Translations under genes and position numbers: made by a program
Shown here: piece after piece, positions 15,554-27,595 of the stretch
Layout of the letters: each line of letters starts with the position of its first letter
How positions within the stretch are numbered: the first letter of the stretch is position 1
Notes under the pieces: model-generated
What the model was told of the DNA's origin: nothing
The model's input: only the letters and a program-made list of their open reading frames with translations
Databases searched by the model: none
Source of the DNA: Pycnopodia helianthoides
Lineage: Eukaryota; Echinodermata; Asteroidea; Forcipulatida; Asteriidae
Reading direction: 5' to 3'
Assembly (NCBI GenBank): GCA_032158295.1
Contig: CM063243.1
Coordinates: 14,917,635-14,981,634 of the forward strand
DNA: 64,000 nucleotides

Positions 15554-18500
15554 TCAGATCAGATCAGCAACTAGACAGGGGAGAGAAGCACATTAATAAA
15601 TGAACAGACATTCTAATGTCGTCTAAACTGAGCTTAGCTGTACTTGGAAATTAAGTGAATTTACTGTGTGACTAGGCGTGAAGAGCAGTGTTGTTAATGA
15701 TTAATAATAACAACATATGACAAAAAATATCAAGTAATAAATCACAAGGGAAACCTACTGGGTAGATTTTTAATAATTTTTGAATGACAAAAAGAAAAAT
15801 TTACTTGAGCGGGACTTGAACATGCGACCTCTGGATTAACATGCCAGCACTCTACCAACTGAGCTATCTAGCCCCAACATTAGGGCTAGATAGTCCAGTT
15901 AGTAGAGCACCAGCACCTTATTCCGGAGGTTGCAGGTTCAAGTCCCACTCTGGTGAATTTTCGTTTGCTCAACACAAAACTAAATAATAATAAAACAAAC
16001 ATAATGGAAATGGGTAGGTGTTTGAGCAGTTGTTTGAGAGTTTGGCTTACCATTCATTGGCATTTCATCAATCTGTGTGCTGTAATACTGCTCAATATCT
16101 CTCAAGATGCGGATGTCATCGCTCTTGACAAAGTTGATAGCAACACCCTTACGACCGTAACGACCCGAACGGCCGATTCTAGAGAGAAAAAGACAACAAC
16201 ACTTGCCATCATCTAGGCAATCAAATAACTGGATGTTGATACTAGAGTCACTAAAGTACGTAGTATAGCAGAAGCAATTGTTATGTCATGTAAATTGCAA
16301 CATTTTGTTTAAATATTATTGTTAAGCAAGCTTATCAAGATAAATCACCAACAAATTTCCAGATTAAACAACAGAACAGCTCAATAAATAACATAACCTT
16401 CTACAACACAAAAACTCAGTGAACTTATCAAATCATCTCCGGGGATCACTTGCAGGTTCCCATAGCTCTTTGAGTAGACGTAGACATGAACAGATATTTG
16501 TAAAATGTTGAAAACTGTAGTCTCCTACCTGGGCCCAATTTCATAGAACTGCTTCAGCACAAAAAGTAGCTGAGCAAAAACAAAATTATGCTTATCGGAA
16601 CAAGGTTACCAGCCAAAATACCTTCCAACACATACCATTTGGTGAATGGTGTCCTGCTCATTTTAGCTTAGCAGAAAATTGTCTACTACTATTTGCTTGT
16701 AGTTTGTGGCTGTGCTAAGGTTTCATCGCTGAATACGCATATTTTCCTTTGTACTATTATTGTTTCCAACATCAGCCAACAGTCGCAGTTTTAGTCAGTC
16801 ACTGAACTGCCGGACTTTCACAACATAACTGCCAACGTTAATCCACATCGGTGTACATTACAGTCTGAAGGTCTCTGTGCACTCTTACCTGTGGATGTAC
16901 AATTCACGGTTGTTTGGCAGGTCATAGTTGATGACTAGAGACACTTGCTGTACGTCCAACCCACGTGCCCAAACATCTGTTGTGATCAGAACTCGCCTGT
17001 AAGATAAAAACAAACAGGAATGACTTTCAGTGGTGCACAGCACATCAGATATTCCGGTCATTCAATTAAACATGATTTTCATTCGACTAAATGCAAATCG
17101 AGCTACTGATTTTGGCAACTTTTGTTTTCTATTACGATTGATCGAGAGATGACTTACGTAGCTCCAGCCCTGAATTCTTTCATGATTTCATCTCTTTCTT
17201 TCTGTGGCATGTCACCGTGCATTGAAGACACAGTAAAGTTTGCTTCTCTCATCTTCTCCGTCAGCCAGTCAACCTATGTACATTATGAGGACAGATTTGT
17301 ATTATGATTATATATCTCTGGTAATGAAACCAAGGATGCTTCATAAGTGAACTTAATCACTGTAGCTTGCAAGCCTGAGGAAACTTGTAAACAAAGGTGC
17401 TTACTATGTGAACCAGAAACACCAGGTTAACCCTTACTCTTCCACAATAAGTGTTTTGGGTTCTTTTACTGGCACTATCAACACTAGTGTACACGAGACC
17501 TACGTTGAAATGTCTTATCCTATAGGACAAAGCAAATATGGTGAAGTATCTTGCTCAAGGACAAAATGCCACGACCTGGACTCAAACCCACACTCTGCTG
17601 GTCAGAAACACCAGAGCTTGAGTCGGTGCGCTTAACCGCTCAGCCATGACACACCAAGTTACATCATGGTCATAGAGTATAGATCAAGTATCGCAGATTT
17701 TAGGCTTTGCATGGTGGTAGGTTGATATGGATTTTGGCACAAGAACTGTAATGGTGAACTCCTGAGGAATACTGCAGTTCTTATAAGAACCACATCAGAT
17801 AAGGGTGCCTGTAAAGAACCATTCTAATTGGTCATACTCCGAGATGGTGTGGTTATTGTACATGGTGCAAAGCAAACTGAAATCCACCTCATGTTGCAAC
17901 TTGTACATTTAACCATAACCACAATATCCTCCAAAATCCAACTGTTTGTTTGGTCTGATTCTGTTGGACAGAGGACTGCACTGGTAAATTGATTATGCTT
18001 GACATGGGATCAGGCATACCACCATAATCAGAGTCCAACAGTTTGGGTGTTGAATTACTGAATGGTGCTGGACTGAGGACTGCACTAGTAAACTGGTCAT
18101 GCTTTTCATGGGATCAGACATACAACCATAATCAGAGTCCAACAGTTTGGGTGTTGAGTTTACTATACAATGTCGAATTTTGTTTGAGTGAACAAATAAC
18201 TCTACTTGGCGAAAATGGGCAAAAGTGGCCTTTCCTTTCAATTCAGTATGAGACTCAAATTGACATTTGCAAGATCACATGATCGAACAATCAATCACCT
18301 GTAAAAGTTCACTCAGCTAATTTTCAAAACGAATGTTAGTTTTTCGATGAGGCAGTGGCTTACCTTGCGTTTGGTATTGCAGAAGATGACAGCCTGCGTG
18401 ATCGTCAGTGTATCGTAGAGATCACAAAGTGTGTCAAACTTCCACTCTTCCCTCTCTACCGCTACAAAGAATTGCTTGATGCCTTCCAATGTCAACTCAT

Positions 18501-21500
18501 CACTACAGAAAGATAAAAAGGCAAGGAGGAAACAAATACAAACAGTGGTTCATTTGGTGATCGTGGAAAAAAAAGTGCCAGTGTTTAACAGCATTAACCC
18601 CCCCTACTCCTACTCTTGGTGAAGTTTTCAATTGACTTGTCCAACCATTTTAAACCATTCAACTACAAGAGTTGTGTTGAGTGGCACAAATGTACACCGA
18701 ACTGTGTTTTTAAAGCATTACATAACAGGGCTCGAATTTGACACTGGACCGCTGGCCCGAGGCCAGTGATTTTAGCATTGGGCCAGTAAACTCATGACCA
18801 GACAAGTCCGGCAGTCTTGTGGTTTTAATTCAATAACAATTCATGTACATGTATACCTCACTCTATAACATCTTGAACAGAAGCAAATTATGTTCAAATG
18901 TTGACTTTGACTGAGTAATGATTTGAAATATACTTAATACCCTTAAAGACAAATAAGGTAAATCTTCTCTTATATGTCTTAGTGCTTGTTCAATTAAAAG
19001 CAAGTTAAACTGTGCAAGGACGTCTTTTCTCAGTTTGAATCTGGTCTTGTAAAATTATTTCTGGTCCAGTAAACTTTTTGAGATACATGTCCTGTGGTCT
19101 TGTGGATTTGTCCCCCAAATTCGAGCCCTGCATAAGAAGTGTGGACCTGAGAACAAAAGAGGTCCACACAATGTAGGAACTTGAACCACTATGTGGACTT
19201 ACACACATGCAGACAGTGTTTTTGCAATGTTGAAGAAAACAAAATTTCTGAAGTAAACTGAACAAAGGAATGTCCTACTGTATTGCAAAACAGAGTCGGG
19301 TGTGTGTACATGTGGGCTTACGGAAGGGCCCTTTTTTGGGGGGAGGGGGAGGGGGGGTGACACGTCAGATTAAGTATTTGAATCAAATAGATGTATACTG
19401 ACCGCTTGACCAGGATACGGATTGGTTCTGTCATGAACTTTGTGGTCATCTCTAGGATCTCATGAGGCAGTGTGGCACTGAAGAGAAGGACTTGTGTAGC
19501 AGGAGGGAGGTACCGATAAACATCATAGATCTGCTCTTTGAATCCTGAATGCATAAGAGGAAGAGGACAACACAAATGTGTTCCCATTGATAAAGTTCAC
19601 TTAAATGAAGTCATAGATTGGTTTTTGTCAACGTTATGCTGACATAATAGGCAAAATTATCAAGAAAGATAGAATAAAAGTCACCTGTGAAAGTTTTAGC
19701 TGAATACAGTGTCTACTTGGTGAGAAAACAGTACAAAAACACGTTGAATCCGTCCACTTTTAGCGAGGTGACAGCTGGTACAAACCGCATTTCTGGCTGC
19801 AGCATTCCCGAACGGACACCACGGAAATTTGAATTTTCAGTCAACCCTCAGTAATCTGAGAAACGATTCATGCATGTATCATTTCTCAGATTCAAATGTT
19901 TTTGAGCGAAAAAAGTATCAAAACCATATAACTTCAAAGGGAATCCTTTCTAAAAATAGTTCATACTATCAACAGCTGCAGTGCCTCTTACCAAGTAAGT
20001 TTTTAAGGTCATTTAATTTTGGAGTATTTACCAATCTACGACCCTAGGTTTAAGAGTTAGCCTTGGATTATTGTCACCAACATAAACAGTCAACTCCTGG
20101 TTATAAAGAGCACCATTAGAGGTTCTGCTTATAAACTATATAAAGAGTACATTCTGAAGTCCTGAATCTCATTTTCTACTTTGTGTTTCTTTGTTTTGCT
20201 GTCCTCTTATAACAACAATTTTGGTATAAAGAGGTAATTTGGCCAGTCCCTGCAATCTTGTTATATAAAGAGAGTCGACTGTAATAGGTTTATTTTTAAA
20301 CCAGTTATTACTGTCTGTTTTTGTTTCTTTGGTTATAGAAATTATGCAAAAGGAAAGGACTATTCATATAGAAACTCTTTTAAATTATAACAAAGTTTCC
20401 AACTGAATAAGTTTACTTTTTAACATCCTTACTTTAACAACCAGCAACATACAAGTTTTCCAAAGACCAACCATTACTATCTGTAATTCCTTGGCCGATA
20501 AACATTATGAAAAGTGTACAAAAAGAAAGGGCAATTTGCAGTGACAATTGAACTGAAAACTGTTGATATCAGATGTCTCAAGCAATGTCATCTTGCTTAC
20601 CTTTGTTCAGCATCTCATCTGCCTCGTCTAGGATCAGCATTTTGATGGAACGAGTCCTCAGGTTTCTTCTCTTGATCATGTCTAGTTACACACGAACATT
20701 AGCGTTAAGGAAAAGGCACCAAAAAAGGTGATTTAGCAGCCGTTCAGAACTCAAAACATGTCTCTAGGTGGCAATAACCAAACACAATATTCAGTTCTTA
20801 TAATATTATACAAATAATGGATGCAGAAAGTAATCACGGGCTGAAATCTGGATTATTCCATTTCATAAGGCGACGCCGAGTGAAATGGAAAAGCAGATTC
20901 AACAGCATTATATTCTATTATATCAAATGTTTTAAATGCGTGGATCTCCTAAAAGTTGTGTCCTTGCAAACTGGTTTTCTCTGTCTATCTTTGTTGTATG
21001 CATAACACCCTAATTTTTGAAGACACCAACTTTGGAAGTAAGGTTTATATCAAATGGTGTGTTGAATCCCTGAAGGGTCAAAATGAAAGAGCCTATGATG
21101 TTTATTAGTTTACAGTCTTGTTGTTTTTTAAGGATACCAAAGACTCTTCCTGGGGTGCCGGAGATGACATGTTGACCAAAGTCCAGCTTGCGGATATCTT
21201 CTCCAATGTTGGTTCCTCCGATGCAGGAATGGCATAAGACACTCATGTAGTCACCCAGGGCCAGAATCACCTGTTAACAAAAATTAATTTCACATGTTTT
21301 AACTTAAAGCTCCCAATCGACATTTTTGTGTGTGTTTTTTTTTTTCCAACTGTAAAGTTCAACCTAATCTTGTCATGCTAAAAACAAAAATTTTCAGACG
21401 AGTAGACTTCCTTCTAATGCACAACTTACCTTCTGAATTTGGGTTGCCAACTCACGAGTTGGAGATAGAATCAAAGCTTGCGTTTCACGAACCTGAGTGC

Positions 21501-23172
21501 ATTTATGACAAAAAAAGAGGTAAAAGACTAAATTGGGCGTAGGATGAAATAAAACAACAGATGAGTCATACCAATACACTTGAGCCAGATCAAAATTCTT
21601 AAAACTGAAAGATTTTAATGACGGAATCAAAGAGAGAAGATGTGTCTGGTATACAAACCTGCGTATCTAAACACTGCAGAACTGAAATGGAGAATGTAGC
21701 TGTCTTTCCGGTACCAGACTGTGCCCTGTAAAAAGATGAAAATAGAGAACAACATTCCTAAAATGATTTTGCGAATACCAATTGCAAATTACAAAATGTA
21801 TAGGGTTGGAATAGTAAGCTGTGTGAGGAATAACAACAAGTGTATCCCAGAATATGTGGCGCACAATGCAATAACCATACCTGCTAAACTCAAAACTGGG
21901 CTTTTTCTTTGCCGATCAAAAAGATGAGAAATAAATTCTTGAACAACTTTGTTCTTCAGAAAAAGATGTATTATTCAGGGTTTTTTTTTAAACTTCTATG
22001 AATCTCGAATTAAGTAACAAAACTTGTACATAAACAATGTATTTACTTAGTTTCTTAATAAAAATTGTGATTACAATTGTCCACACTTACTGTGCGATCA
22101 CATCTCGTCCCGATACGACAGGTTTGATGGCTCGTTGTTGTATAGCTGAGGGTTTTTCGAAACCTTTAAAATGGGAAAGAGTTCAAAAAAAGGGTTATAA
22201 GTTAATATAAGAAAGGCAAAATAGTACACGCACAAGTAAAATTAAATTTGATCTGATACACAAGTACATCCATAGAACGGATTTAACAGTGAATTTAAGA
22301 AATCAAGCAATGGGCCCAAAGCTCAATTTCAGGTTTTGAAGTTTCTGGCACAATTCATGAACATATTTTCTTTGATGAGGCTGTATTCTAATATTTTGTA
22401 AATTCTGAGCATTTTCGGCAACCAATTACATAAGAGCCACTTCAATATTAAATATGAACTTGAAAGAAAGAGATTTGTCGATAGTGTTACGCTGGTCTCC
22501 ACACTACATACTAGCAGTAGCACTAGTCACTAGTATTTCCATTAATAATTGTATAAATATATGACCTCAGCAGGATCCCCATCCATGCCATCATTTGTCT
22601 CTCATCATCTGTCAGGCCCAGGGGGCAATTGAATGGGAACAATACAGATAAATCTACGGAAAATATTAGTTCAGTGCCGCAGTAGGCAAGTATCTCTTTC
22701 ATGTCTTACAATTGCCCAAAAAGACTCATAGTTTATAAACATCAGATCATATAGCAGTATCCGTGAAGAAGCGGCTTATTTTATAATTTTATATATGCAC
22801 ATTATCAATGATTATGGAGCCCCACACACAAAAAAGTACTCCTGTGTTCTATAATTATGTATTTTTTAATGACGCCATGACATGATTTCTTGTGGAAAAT
22901 CTTGAGTTGTCAGGAATTACACAAATTGTCAGGTTAGGGTCCACTTTTTATCACGATTAGGATGCAACGCACTTCACACGAACGAGCAGGTTTTTTTTCT
23001 ACTTTCGTTTCGTGTTTACAATGTACTACCTACCGTAAGCGTAGATTCCCTTTATGAGATCTTCTCTTAAATTCATTGCATCAAATGTAGGAGTAACATC
23101 GACACTTTCGCTTGTTTCAAAGCGAAGATTTGTCGATTCTTGAGACAAAACTCTTCTCGTTGTGGCCGCCAT
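15554..23172 (-). CDS. EIF4A3: Eukaryotic initiation factor 4A-III (DEAD-box helicase, exon junction complex core)
   Basis: Twelve exons on the minus strand, in transcript order: 23172-23034, 22163-22091, 21725-21659, 21492-21430, 21270-21138, 20681-20601, 19544-19403, 18502-18364, 17273-17158, 16996-16889, 16178-16051 and 15570-15554 (TGA). All borders are GT-AG, phases agree, and the total is 1206 nt or 401 aa, close to human eIF4A3 (411). Visible motifs are Q motif [10 protein letters not shown] (about 47-56), motif I AQSGTGKT (72-79), [24 protein letters not shown] (177-180), SAT (208-210), FCNTKRK, ARGLD and HRIGRSGR (353-360). The [18 protein letters not shown] stretch and the ending VADLI are eIF4A3-type rather than eIF4A1/2. 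eIF4A3 is the ATP-dependent RNA clamp of the EJC, acting in nuclear splicing and NMD. The start ATG lies in the context AGCATGGCGGCC. The last exon holds only five codons plus the stop and is easily missed by gene finders. Confidence 0.96.
15806..15953. mobile_element. Head-to-head pair of tRNA-like SINE heads
   Basis: The minus-strand copy (15875-15806) reads GGGGCTAGATAGCTCAGTTG, then GGTCGCATGTTCAAGTCC; the plus-strand copy (15883-15953) reads GGGCTAGATAGTCCAGTTAG, then GGTTGCAGGTTCAAGTCC. Both have A-box-like and B-box-like Pol III promoter motifs, separated by only about 7 nt, so together they form a large imperfect palindrome in the last eIF4A3 intron. Related single copies occur at 47653-47730 and 48013-48107. 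The anticodon-arm spacing is irregular, so these are more likely SINE heads or tRNA-like relics than working tRNA genes. Confidence 0.6.
16532..16690. mobile_element. MITE-like element, partial
   Basis: It starts GGGCCCAATTTCATAGAACTGCTTCAGC and contains GGTTACCAGCCAAAATACC, matching the GGGCCCAATTTCAT family. The right terminus was not clear. It lies in eIF4A3 intron 10. Confidence 0.5.
17312..17652 (-). mobile_element. tRNA-Leu-derived SINE
   Basis: On the minus strand the right end begins with a tRNA-Leu-like head: an A box like TGGCTGAGCGGTTAAG, a CTCAAGCTCTGG anticodon region and a GGGTTTGAGTCC B box. The left end, TCTGGTAATGAAACCAAGG, is shared with the copy at 39926-40125, which lacks about 150-200 nt of the interior. 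It lies in eIF4A3 intron 8. Confidence 0.65.
17971..18165. repeat. Two tandem copies of a ~104-bp unit
   Basis: GAGGACTGCACT starts at 17971 and again at 18075. Each copy continues through ATGGGATCAG and ends in the block CAGAGTCCAACAGTTTGGGTG. It is a local duplication with a few percent divergence in eIF4A3 intron 8. Confidence 0.8.
18726..19130. mobile_element. 405-bp inverted-repeat element with CATAA flanks
   Basis: The termini CAGGGCTCGAATTTG and CAAATTCGAGCCCTG are exact inverted repeats, and CATAA stands on both sides (18721-18725, 19131-19135) as a likely 5-bp target duplication. The interior repeats a CAGT/CTGGCC motif (GGCCCGAGGCCAGTG). No transposase is present, so it is non-autonomous. 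It is inside eIF4A3 intron 7. Confidence 0.7.
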
Positions 23173-23978
23173 GCTGAAGAAATAACGCGTTTTTGCAATA
23201 GCGAAGCCCGCCCTCTGTCTGATAAAAAGGGTACTTGAACGCGAGAGGGCGCTGTCAAGACTAGTCCATTGATATGATCCATTGATCTCCATTATGATCT
23301 CCAGTAGATAATGGAATCAATGAAATAGGGAGCGTCTACTCAGTGTTATGTTGGCGTATCAACAAATTAATTGTCTACCTTGATTGCTAATACAGGGTAA
23401 AAATTCAGTGTTCATTTTCTTATTTTCTTGTCTTCTTGCTTTGCCCGATTTTTCGCCACTGTTTTGCCTCCCTTGCCCCCTGGGTCGTACGCCAATATGC
23501 TTTAGGCGTACGGCTGGGAGGACTCTTTGATTAAGGGAGGCAGAGGGGATCGTGATTTGCCCGAAATTTTACAATGATAAAAATACGTAAGTACAATTTT
23601 TTATACCCTCTGTTTTTTCGTATTGATGTGCCCGAATTTTCCCTAGCGTTTTGCCCGAATTCGGGAGGGCACTTTGCCCCTGCCCCGCCCCCTGGGTCGT
23701 ACGCCCACTCTGCCTCTAAATTGAAGGTAGATTTCGTATGGCTAAGCCATTAGTTTAGTTGAATGTAATGGTATAACAATTCGTATGCGTCACAGTGAAA
23801 TTGAACGATGGTTTCAACTGAAGAGACAAAATCGCTTGAATACGAATGCATGAAAGTGAAATAGGCTGCTTTTGTGCCGAAAACGACCGGACTTTTCAAA
23901 TGATGAGCGTTCACTCCAACCCCTTTAGTGATCCAGTGTGACTCAACGGTGTCAGTTCAGCAGAAGCTTCTGTGTCCA

Positions 23979-24025
23979 AAAATGCTGTTTTTACTTGAGA
24001 CCTTTTCAAGTAAAAACAGCATTTT
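23979..24025. repeat. Perfect 20-bp stem, 7-nt loop hairpin
   Basis: The arm 23979-23998 (AAAATGCTGTTTTTACTTGA) is exactly complementary to 24006-24025, with loop GACCTTT. It lies about 800 bp upstream of eIF4A3 and 1.7 kb upstream of the GPCR, in neither reading frame. Confidence 0.9.
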
Positions 24026-24224
24026 GTGGTGATTTGTGATAAGAATAAAATTGTTGACGATTTTGAAAATTACGATCATGAGTTTTAATGTTAAAAGTGT
24101 TGGTGTTTGTTTTATTTTTTATCCTTGTGAAAATTTGAAGTAATTTCTTCAACTTATGTTATCTTCAAATATGTTCGTCCAATTTATATTTTAATGACAA
24201 CAACTCTATGGCGTATTCCCACCA

Positions 24225-24280
24225 ATAGTGTCTGTACGCATGCGTGAATTATTACATTCATGCATGCGTACAAACACTAT
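24225..24280. repeat. 25-bp inverted repeat, 6-nt loop
   Basis: The arms 24225-24249 and 24256-24280 pair with two mismatches around a central TACGCATGCRTG motif. The whole is a compact imperfect palindrome. Confidence 0.85.
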
Positions 24281-25760
24281 AGACGTAATTTGAGTAGGAC
24301 GCCCTCGGCTAGAGGTCAAAAGAAGGTTACTCGTTGGCCGATTCTGTGCGATGCGCGTACATCGATGTGCAGTTTCCATTGCTGCGTCATATTTTCACCT
24401 CTAAGATTGCGGCGTGATGACGTCAATGCATAAGGTCCATGGAGATTAATGATAAGGTCCATTGGTGGGAAAGTGCCAATGAGGAAGGCGTATGCGTCAC
24501 GCCACCATCAGCTCCGAACAAAAAGACGTGATGTACCCTCATTTTGCCCACCAGTTGTGTTAGTGCAATTTACATATTTTATGGGAATTCGGAAGGGTGT
24601 ATTCCCAAAGCCAAGTTGTCCCAATGTGCTGTAGTCGAAGTTTATTTATAACAAGGGGGCCCTGTAGACCTAATTAGTGATTGTGGCACACGGTGTTGTC
24701 TTCCTTATAATATCTTTTGTTCTCCTTCTTTTTTTTCGTAAGTTTGTTGATGTATAGGCCTACATAATATTTCTTTTGTGTAGGCCTACTTATGTTTTCT
24801 TTTGCTCGGTTTCTTTTGTAACCTTTTCAACTTTAAACGATGTACATTTGAAAAGTGCCTGCCCTTTGATTGTTTTATGATTCAAATGAATAAACCATAC
24901 ACCATTAGTGAGAAGAATGAACTTCCCAACTGTGCCGAGGAAATGTTTTGTGCGAGAATTGGATTCAGCATCATCAACAACAACATTTATTTCCGTATAC
25001 GTAAATCAAAATATACAACTTGATACAGATATCATTATTGTATCTGTATAGAGGCATGACCCATCCAAAAGCTTGTAGGCTGGGATGCCTTGTACAAAAC
25101 AAAACCAAAGATAGAAAGTAATTACATTATAAATCAAATCATATTAACGTATAATATACAAATTGTTTTCCCCAAACAGTGCCCACAAGTACTTGCCCTT
25201 GATAATGAAATCAGAAGAGCACAGTATTGTTATTGTTGTATTGTATTAGATTAAAAGTGCAACCTGTATTGTTTCCTTCACAATGTGTCCTTGCCACATG
25301 GGTAATGAGCTGTATACCATGGATGCGCTGTAACAATTCGCACAGGTTCAAACGAGTGACTGCAAATTCAAAAGAGAAATGCGATTGGACGGGACTATTA
25401 TGTCAGCTGGTTTATTGGGAAATTGTGCACCATTTAGTGAGATACCTGACCAACAAAATCCACTTCATGAGGAAACCAGTACACCAAGACGTTCAAGAAC
25501 GTTTCATGCCTGTTTCTGATTCTTAGCACTCGCAAATTTCACACATGTTTATTTCGACCAACGCCTGAGCGGTAAGCTGACGCTAGTGATGAAAAACTTT
25601 AGAGGACACTTTGTGCGCGTGAAATGTTAATTGCTCCCTCATTGTCATTCGCAAATTTCGCGCTCAACAATATTCGAAATAACTGTCGGTTGATATCTTC
25701 TGAAACACATTGGTCTGCTCAACTGTTAGCTAGCTAAAGCTTGACAGAGCCTCGGTGAGA

Positions 25761-26753
25761 ATGGGGAACAATACTGAATTCATCGTTCAGGAAAACTCCG
25801 AGTTGTCTTATGTATACGATTTACTGGATGAATTCTCACATCCACTGCCACTTGAAATATTGATATCGGCACTCGTTTGGCTCATGTGGTTACTGTCTGC
25901 GGTCGGTAACGTTCTAGTCTTCATCGTGGTACTTGGGGACAAACAGCTCCGATCTAACGTGGCTAACCACTATATCCTAAACCTCGCCAGCGCCGACTTA
26001 TGCGTGGGACTCAATTCCCTCACCTTCAACAATCTCTGGCGATACTTTGGCAACTGGCCCTTCGGAAAAACCACTTGCACCTTCTGGACAACTCTTGACT
26101 ATGCCGCCTGCATGCAGTCTGCATTTGCAATCGTTCTCATCAGTATGGACCGTTATTTCCTGGTCACCAAATTCTTGAAGTATCAGAAGTATCAGAGCAA
26201 GGTAATCTCGGGAGCCCTTATTGCTGGAACTTGGGCCGTGTCTCTCCTTTTCTATGCCGTACCTGTGCTTGGCAATGGTCTCTGGGCTGAAAGTAAAAAT
26301 GTTGTGACCAATTACTCGGTAACTTGCGATTTTGGTGTATTTTACATTCTGTACTACAACACAGCTCAAATAACGGTCGGCTTCGTTATTCCTGTAGTCT
26401 TCTTGGCCTTCTTCAACATCAAGGTGTATACTAACATTCTTAAGCGTTCCAAAAGTTTGGTTCGCACGGGGATGGACGCGACTTCACAACATAACGGCAA
26501 CGGAACCGTCGACCCAGCGGTGCAGTTCAGTGTTCCTCAAACGGAGCCAAACGTTCCCGGGCAGATCATAAAACAGGATACCAGAAAGTCGTACAAGAAA
26601 CACAGGAAGGCAGCCATCACGTTGGCCATTATCGTAGGTATGTTTTCCCTCACTTGGGTCCCTTACTACGTGATACAGTTTTTATCCATCTTGAAGAAAA
26701 TCAAGTTTACGTGGCTCCTTTGGAACTCCGTGTACTACACTGTCTGGGGTTAA
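25761..26753 (+). CDS. Aminergic (histamine H3-like) class A GPCR, frame broken at TM7
   Basis: A single open exon of 330 residues. The chosen ATG gives MGNNTEF with an N-glycosylation sequon at N3. Key positions fit class A numbering: N50 (1.50), D79 (2.50, LNLASADL), C106 (3.25), D113 (3.32, the amine-binding aspartate), DRY at 130-132, and TWVPYY in TM6. SAFAIVLISMDR closely resembles SAFNIVLISYDR of histamine H3 receptors; TM6 TWVPY is muscarinic-like, so a histamine or muscarinic-type receptor is the best guess and the ligand is not assigned. Intracellular loop 3 is short and basic. The frame ends with GTC TGG GGT TAA, one G more than the downstream copies, which continue VNSAINPFIY. TM7 and the tail are therefore lost here; either the gene is truncated or this is a sequence or assembly error. 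Its natural C-terminus is preserved in the copy ending at 27595. Confidence 0.85.
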   Translation: MGNNTEFIVQENSELSYVYDLLDEFSHPLPLEILISALVWLMWLLSAVGNVLVFIVVLGDKQLRSNVANHYILNLASADLCVGLNSLTFNNLWRYFGNWPFGKTTCTFWTTLDYAACMQSAFAIVLISMDRYFLVTKFLKYQKYQSKVISGALIAGTWAVSLLFYAVPVLGNGLWAESKNVVTNYSVTCDFGVFYILYYNTAQITVGFVIPVVFLAFFNIKVYTNILKRSKSLVRTGMDATSQHNGNGTVDPAVQFSVPQTEPNVPGQIIKQDTRKSYKKHRKAAITLAIIVGMFSLTWVPYYVIQFLSILKKIKFTWLLWNSVYYTVWG

Positions 26754-27219
26754 CTCGCCTTACCTTCCGGCAACATCTTGGGAACCATATAATGTTCAGT
26801 TCTTGACCAGAATTATACGGGATATTTGACCAGTTTACTTTTGACCGTATTTTTTGTTTTTTGCCACTCGGCAACATCTGTCCTTATAGTCTCGTTTGAA
26901 TAGAAGTGTCGATTTAGCGATCTTAAATGAAGTGTACTTTGGATCTAAATAGTGTCAGCAATTCGTTCATGACCACCCACTTTCCAACAAATAGTAGAAA
27001 AATAATGGAAAACAAATTACAAGTCTCTAACCTAACGTTAAACCGGCTTAAAATGCCACTGCGTTTAATACCCTTCATCAAGTTCAATTTTTGTCATAAT
27101 AATAATAATAATAATAATAACTGTATTTATATAGCGCCTTTTGCCAAAGGATACAAAGCGCTCAGTATTTTTACCGGCCATGTATGTGGAGCTACGTTTT
27201 GAAGTATGAGACCTAACGG

Positions 27220-27595
27220 CATAACGGCAACGGAACCGTCGACCCAGCGGTGCAGTTCAGTGTTCCTCAAACGGAGCCAAACGTTCCCGGGCAGATCATA
27301 AAACAGGATACCAGAAAGTCGTACAAGAAACACAGGAAGGCAGCCATCACGTTGGCCATTATCGTAGGTATGTTTTCCCTCACTTGGGTCCCTTACTACG
27401 TGATACAGTTTTTATCCATCTTGAAGAAAATCAAGTTTACGTGCTCCTTTGGAACTCCGTTACTACACTGTCTGGGTTAACTCGGCCATTAACCCGTTCA
27501 TCTACGCCGCAACCAGCCCTCGTATGCGAAAAGGTTTCATCAAAGTTCTCTGCTTCTGGAACCGCAGGCTCATGAGAAAGATCCATCCAATTTAG
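27220..27595 (+). pseudogene. GPCR 3' partial copy 2
   Basis: It contains the loop 3-TM6 segment with an intact frame up to KIKFT, then loses bases (GTGCTCC for GTGGCTCC, CCGTTACT for CCGTGTACT), shifting the frame. After that, in another frame, it gives the normal receptor end: NPFIYAATSPRMRKGFIKVL and a tail ending HPI and TAG at 27593-27595. There is no start codon or TM1-5, so it cannot be a receptor alone. Confidence 0.8.

Larger units (their letters stand above)
23173..25760. other. Spacer between divergent eIF4A3 and GPCR genes
   Basis: It contains the presumptive eIF4A3 promoter just above 23172. Two copies of CCCCCTGGGTCGTACGCC (about 23477 and 23688) sit within TTGCCCGAAT-rich repeats, and two near-perfect palindromes follow at 23979-24025 and 24225-24280. 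No TATA box or coding exon was recognised. Confidence 0.5.

Noticed and set aside
15806..15875. Functional tRNA gene
   Set aside because: A and B boxes are visible, but the anticodon stem-loop spacing is irregular and related copies recur with SINE-like flanks.
25998..26369. 123-codon minus-strand open frame
   Set aside because: It is antisense to the GPCR transmembrane segments and is explained by the codon bias of the real gene.
27096..27125. CRISPR-like or functional triplet array at (AAT)n tracts
   Set aside because: These are simple SINE poly-AAT tails, with no spacers, in a eukaryotic context.
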